The position numbers and the translations under genes are program-made. The notes beneath the pieces are model-generated. The model had not been told where the DNA came from. It saw nothing but the letters and a program-made list of their open reading frames with translations, and made no database searches. From Acidobacteriota bacterium (lineage in GTDB: Bacteria > Acidobacteriota > Blastocatellia > Pyrinomonadales > Pyrinomonadaceae), in NCBI GenBank assembly GCA_023436495.1, contig JAEZIT010000028.1:1-8513 (forward strand): DNA of 8,513 nt. Reading direction: 5' to 3'. Below, one piece after another: positions 5,466-8,513 of this stretch; positions within the stretch are counted from its first letter, which is position 1; each line of letters opens with the position of its first letter.

Positions 5466-6464
5466 ATGAAAGCGATGATCCTCGCGGCCGGATTTGGTAC
5501 GCGTCTGTTTCCCCTTACGATCGACCGCACAAAACCCGCGATTCCATTTTTGGGCAAACCGCTTGTCGGTTACGTTGCCGAATACGTCGCACAATTTGGT
5601 TTCAAGGACGTGGTCGTCAATCTTCATCACCAACCGCAGTCGGTTATGGACGCGTTGGGCGACGGGTCGGATTTCGGCGTTAATATCCATTATACGCTTG
5701 AAGATCCGAAAATTCTCGGCACGGCGGGCGCTTTGGATAATGCACGCAACCTTCTCGAAGACGATACGTTTCTCATCGTAAACGGAAAGATCATCACCGA
5801 TATCGATATTTCAGCCGCTATAGAAACGCATCGGAGATCCGGAGCGATCGCAACGATGGTTTTGAAACCCAATTCAAAACGCGAGAAATTTACGATCGTG
5901 AATACGGACGACGGCCGCGTTACTGGTTTTGGCGAATCCGCACACCCGTTCACCGAAGTCGAGATACGCGACACCGAAAGCGAGATCTTCACGCCACTGA
6001 TGTTTACGGGTATCCACATACTCGAACCCCGAGTCTTCGATTATATTCCCCGCGGCGTTTATTCGGACATTGTGCCGACATTCTATAACCCTGCTATCGC
6101 TGCAGGCGAGGTCATTGCGGCACATGTCACAGATGCCAATTGGTTTGAGCTATCGACTATACCGCGATACCTGGACATTTCGCTGGCCATGATGCCTGCC
6201 GGCAACGTTCATCTCGGCAAACGCTGCCAGATCGAATCGGGATCATCCATTCGCGACTCGGTGCTTTGGGACGACGTGTGTGTTTCCGGCGGAGCCAACC
6301 TATACCGCACTATCGTTGCCGACGGTGTGACTATCGGCGAAGGTGAGGAATTTGAGAATGCTGCGATCGTCCGTGCCGAAATGGTGCGAAGTTGTGATGA
6401 GATACCGGAAAAGGCATTGATGGGCTATATTCAGGGCGATAACTACGTCGTGCCGCTAAACTAA
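5466..6464 (+). CDS. MurU-like sugar-1-phosphate nucleotidyltransferase with C-terminal beta-helix-like extension
   Basis: A 332-residue cytoplasmic NDP-sugar pyrophosphorylase-type protein, which would transfer a nucleotidyl group from NTP to a sugar-1-phosphate. The nucleotide-binding signature LAAGFGTRLFPLT (6-18) with TKP (22-24) is intact. So are the substrate-side GDGSDFGVNIHYTLED (65-80) and GTAGAL (85-90) segments. Residues about 240-310 look like imperfect left-handed beta-helix hexapeptides (VHLGKRCQI, SSIRDSVLWDDVCV, RTIVADGVTIGEG). MurU proteins are about 220 residues and lack this tail. The usual metal-binding Asp of N-G-D is Lys108 (codon 5787-5789), and the second metal site usually written W-x-D-x-G-T is WFELST (226-231, Glu228), so catalysis may be altered. 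It stands 12 bp before an AmgK-type kinase, which favours UDP-MurNAc/UDP-GlcNAc recycling. A mannose- or glucose-1-phosphate substrate is also possible. The ribosome site is weak. Confidence 0.82.
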   Translation: MKAMILAAGFGTRLFPLTIDRTKPAIPFLGKPLVGYVAEYVAQFGFKDVVVNLHHQPQSVMDALGDGSDFGVNIHYTLEDPKILGTAGALDNARNLLEDDTFLIVNGKIITDIDISAAIETHRRSGAIATMVLKPNSKREKFTIVNTDDGRVTGFGESAHPFTEVEIRDTESEIFTPLMFTGIHILEPRVFDYIPRGVYSDIVPTFYNPAIAAGEVIAAHVTDANWFELSTIPRYLDISLAMMPAGNVHLGKRCQIESGSSIRDSVLWDDVCVSGGANLYRTIVADGVTIGEGEEFENAAIVRAEMVRSCDEIPEKALMGYIQGDNYVVPLN

Positions 6465-6476
6465 TTTATCTCTCCT

Positions 6477-7478
6477 ATGTCGAACTTTCGCGAACGTCTG
6501 CAAAGGTTTCTTGATCTCCGGTCCGAATCGGGCAAAGTCGAACAGCTCACGCCTGATGCCTCGACACGGGAGTACTTTCGTGTTGGATGGCGTTCATCCA
6601 CTGCGATCGCGTGCGTTTATCCTGAGCCGTTCCGAGCGGCCGAGCATAATTATATAGACGTAACTGGCCTTTTAACGGCCGCCGGCCTGCCAGTAGCAGC
6701 GATCCTTGATATAGATGAAGAGCTTGGTGTGATCCTGCAGGAAGATTTTGGCGACACAATTCTACGCGATGTGCTGGCTGTATCCGACGACGCTGGAAAA
6801 GCGGAGCTTATCGACCGGGCCATCGGATTGATCGCCAGAATCCAACAAGCGACGGCGCTCGCCTTCGAACGCGGTTCCATAGCTTCCCAGCTTCGTTTCG
6901 ATTCCGAGAAGCTGCTCTGGGAACTCGAATTCTTCAGGACGCATTATTTCGAAACATTACGAAATCGGCCGCTTTCCGGAGCGGAGGACAAGGCCCTTCA
7001 TGCCGAATTCATAGAGCTCTCGGGCGAGCTTGAATCGCGTGCGAGCACGCTCTGCCATCGGGATTTTCACGCTGCGAATATTATGGTCGACCAAAATGGC
7101 GGCCTTAGGGTGATCGATCATCAGGACGCTCGGATCGGCACTCGTTCATATGATCTCGTTTCCCTCCTGCTCGACCGCGTCACCGAACCGCCGACCGCCG
7201 AATGGCTCGCGGCAAAGCGTAGCGTTTTGCTTACCAAACGCGAAGAACTCGGATTGGAGGCGATCAACGAGGCGGATTTCACGTACGAATTTCGACTTCA
7301 GACGATCCAGAGGTGTCTGAAGGCGATCGGTACGTTCTCATTCCAATCCGTCAAACGCGGCAAAACTTATTTCGTGCCGTTTATCGAGCCCATGTTCGAA
7401 ATTGTGCTGAGGGCGTGCGGAAACCTCGATCGGTTCCCTGTTATGATGAACATTATTCGACGCGAGAACGCTGACTAA
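6477..7478 (+). CDS. AmgK-like anomeric sugar kinase (aminoglycoside phosphotransferase fold)
   Basis: A 333-residue cytoplasmic kinase of the COG3178-type phosphotransferases. AmgK phosphorylates MurNAc or GlcNAc at the anomeric C1 using ATP; MurU then forms the UDP-sugar. Motifs in order: DASTREYFRV (27-36), matching the family's D-A-S-x-R-x-Y-F-R; ACVYPEPF (45-52) in the N-lobe, with no classical kinase lysine, as is usual in this group; GVILQEDFGD (84-93), the hinge region; the catalytic loop LCHRDFHAANIM (192-203; Asp196 and Asn201); the metal-binding VIDHQDARIGTRSYDLVSLL (212-231; Asp214); and the C-terminal LQTIQRCLKAIGTFSF signature near residues 280-295. Length is normal and all catalytic residues are intact. 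It starts 12 bp after the nucleotidyltransferase stop. The gap is pyrimidine-rich with no Shine-Dalgarno sequence, so translation may rely on the upstream gene. A different sugar substrate is the main alternative. Confidence 0.82.
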   Translation: MSNFRERLQRFLDLRSESGKVEQLTPDASTREYFRVGWRSSTAIACVYPEPFRAAEHNYIDVTGLLTAAGLPVAAILDIDEELGVILQEDFGDTILRDVLAVSDDAGKAELIDRAIGLIARIQQATALAFERGSIASQLRFDSEKLLWELEFFRTHYFETLRNRPLSGAEDKALHAEFIELSGELESRASTLCHRDFHAANIMVDQNGGLRVIDHQDARIGTRSYDLVSLLLDRVTEPPTAEWLAAKRSVLLTKREELGLEAINEADFTYEFRLQTIQRCLKAIGTFSFQSVKRGKTYFVPFIEPMFEIVLRACGNLDRFPVMMNIIRRENAD

Positions 7479-7480
7479 AT

Positions 7481-8513
7481 TCAGAGATTTGTGCGCGAGA
7501 GGCTTTCGGCCGGCTCGGACGTAAAGTCCTCGCCCGGATTTACGAAGAGGTTTTGCTCGAATCGGTATTGTTTATCGTAGAGCTGTTTATAGCGGCCGTC
7601 GAGAGCAAGCAGCTCTTCATGTGTGCCGCGCTCGATTATCTCGCCCGATTCGACCACCAGGATCTGATCGGCACTCCGAATAGTCGACAGCCGGTGAGCA
7701 ATCACAAACGTCGTTCTGCCCTGTCGCAGCCTTTTTAACCCCTCCTGAATCAACGCTTCCGACTCGCTGTCCAGGCTGGACGTCGCTTCGTCGAGGATCA
7801 GAATACGCGGGTCTGCAAGCAATGCGCGGGCGATCGCGATCCTCTGTCGTTGGCCGCCGGAAAGCTTAACACCGCGTTCACCGACGACCGTATCATAACC
7901 GTTCGGAAATTTCTCTATGAATTCGTTCGCGTTCGCAATACGGCAGACACTCTTTATGTCACTCAGCGATGCCTGCGGGTTCGAAAACCGAATATTGTCC
8001 AAGATAGTCCCGTCGAACAGAAAATTATCCTGGAGGACTACACCGAGATGGCTGCGGTAATCGCTGAGTTTTACGCTTTGCAGATCTTGGCCGTCGATTC
8101 GGATCGTGCCGCGATTGGGCTGGACAAAATTAAGAACCAGGCTAAGAATCGTGGATTTTCCGGACCCGGACGAGCCGACCAGCGCCGTCGTCGTTCCTGC
8201 CTCGGAATTGAATGAAACGCCTTTCAGGACGGGTACGCCCTCGTCGTATTCAAAATGAACATCTTCGAACGCGATCTTCCCTTTTACTGTTCGCAGGGGC
8301 AGACGCTCAGCGTCTTGGTCGTCCTCGGTCGCCATCGCCATCACTTCACGGATGCGGTCGAGCCCCGCCAGAGCTTCGGTGATCTGCGTGCCGATCGAAG
8401 TGAGTTCGATCACGGGCATTGCGAGCAGGAACGTGAACGAAATATACATCAACAGGTCGCCCAGCGTCATTGTGCCGTTCTGTACGGCGTTTCCGCCCAT
8501 CACGATCATAACG
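7481..8513 (-). CDS. Exporter-type ABC transporter, permease-ATPase fusion (C-terminal part; 5' end beyond right edge)
   Basis: The frame is open through the right edge, so the visible 344 codons are the C-terminal portion of a half-transporter of usual length about 580-620. The first ATG in frame (8509-8507) falls inside the membrane domain and is not the true start. The last membrane helix and coupling region (about residues 1-55 of the visible part: G-D-L-L-M-Y ... AGLDRIREVM) precede a complete nucleotide-binding domain. Numbering from that internal Met: Walker A GSSGSGKST (112-120), Q-loop VVLQDNFLFDGTI (157-169), signature LSGGQRQRIAIARAL (216-230), Walker B ILILDE (236-241), D-loop SSLD (244-247) and H-loop AHRLST (271-276). 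This is the MsbA/BmrA-like lipid or drug exporter arrangement, and the substrate cannot be assigned. The final 25 or so residues are a polar tail. It converges on the kinase gene with stop codons 2 bp apart. Confidence 0.92.
   Translation of the reverse strand, partial: VMIVMGGNAVQNGTMTLGDLLMYISFTFLLAMPVIELTSIGTQITEALAGLDRIREVMAMATEDDQDAERLPLRTVKGKIAFEDVHFEYDEGVPVLKGVSFNSEAGTTTALVGSSGSGKSTILSLVLNFVQPNRGTIRIDGQDLQSVKLSDYRSHLGVVLQDNFLFDGTILDNIRFSNPQASLSDIKSVCRIANANEFIEKFPNGYDTVVGERGVKLSGGQRQRIAIARALLADPRILILDEATSSLDSESEALIQEGLKRLRQGRTTFVIAHRLSTIRSADQILVVESGEIIERGTHEELLALDGRYKQLYDKQYRFEQNLFVNPGEDFTSEPAESLSRTNL

Noticed and set aside
7850..8215. Plus-strand open frame opposite the ABC nucleotide-binding domain
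   Set aside because: It is a shadow of a highly conserved ATPase domain on the minus strand, with no independent support.
8507..8509. ATG as the start of the ABC transporter gene
   Set aside because: The frame continues to the window edge and the residues around it are the interior of the membrane domain, so the gene is truncated by the window.

Overview
The window looks like chromosomal core sequence from an Acidobacteriota-type Gram-negative bacterium, probably of the Blastocatellia/Pyrinomonadaceae kind. This is an inference from moderate GC content and from the secreted DxDGDGxxD-repeat protein with an N-terminal convertase P-like domain, a style common in that group. No phage, insertion sequence, CRISPR array, tRNA or rRNA was seen. 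Genes are tightly packed and both window edges cut through a gene.

Layout, left to right. (1) Minus strand, 1-2585: a GTG-started alkaline-phosphatase-superfamily metalloenzyme is followed, through an ATGA start/stop overlap, by a UMF1/Atg22-like major facilitator. Then comes a LOG-family nucleotide-binding protein that runs off the left edge and has its own good sigma70-type promoter. (2) Plus strand, 2648-4616: a consensus-like promoter (TTGACA, 17 bp, TAAATT) and a leader of about 100 nt drive an exported 580-residue beta-propeller-like protein. It ends at a perfect 14-bp hairpin terminator. (3) Minus strand, 4615-5346: a divergent uroporphyrinogen-III-synthase-like gene ends inside that same hairpin, so the terminator probably serves both strands. 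(4) Plus strand, 5466-7478: a two-gene operon holds a sugar-1-phosphate nucleotidyltransferase with a beta-helix-like tail and an AmgK-type sugar kinase. (5) Minus strand, 7481-8513: the C-terminal half of an exporter-type ABC transporter meets the operon tail to tail with only 2 bp between stop codons.

The most interesting unit is the nucleotidyltransferase/kinase pair. Its composition matches the AmgK-MurU anabolic cell-wall recycling pair (MurNAc to MurNAc-1-P to UDP-MurNAc, bypassing MurA). Here, however, the nucleotidyltransferase carries a C-terminal extension. Both positions that normally supply metal-binding aspartates look changed (NGD is NGK, and W-x-D-x-G-T is WFELST), so its activity or substrate may differ. 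The other point worth following is the translationally coupled metalloenzyme and Atg22-like transporter. Substrates for all of these are inferred, not visible.
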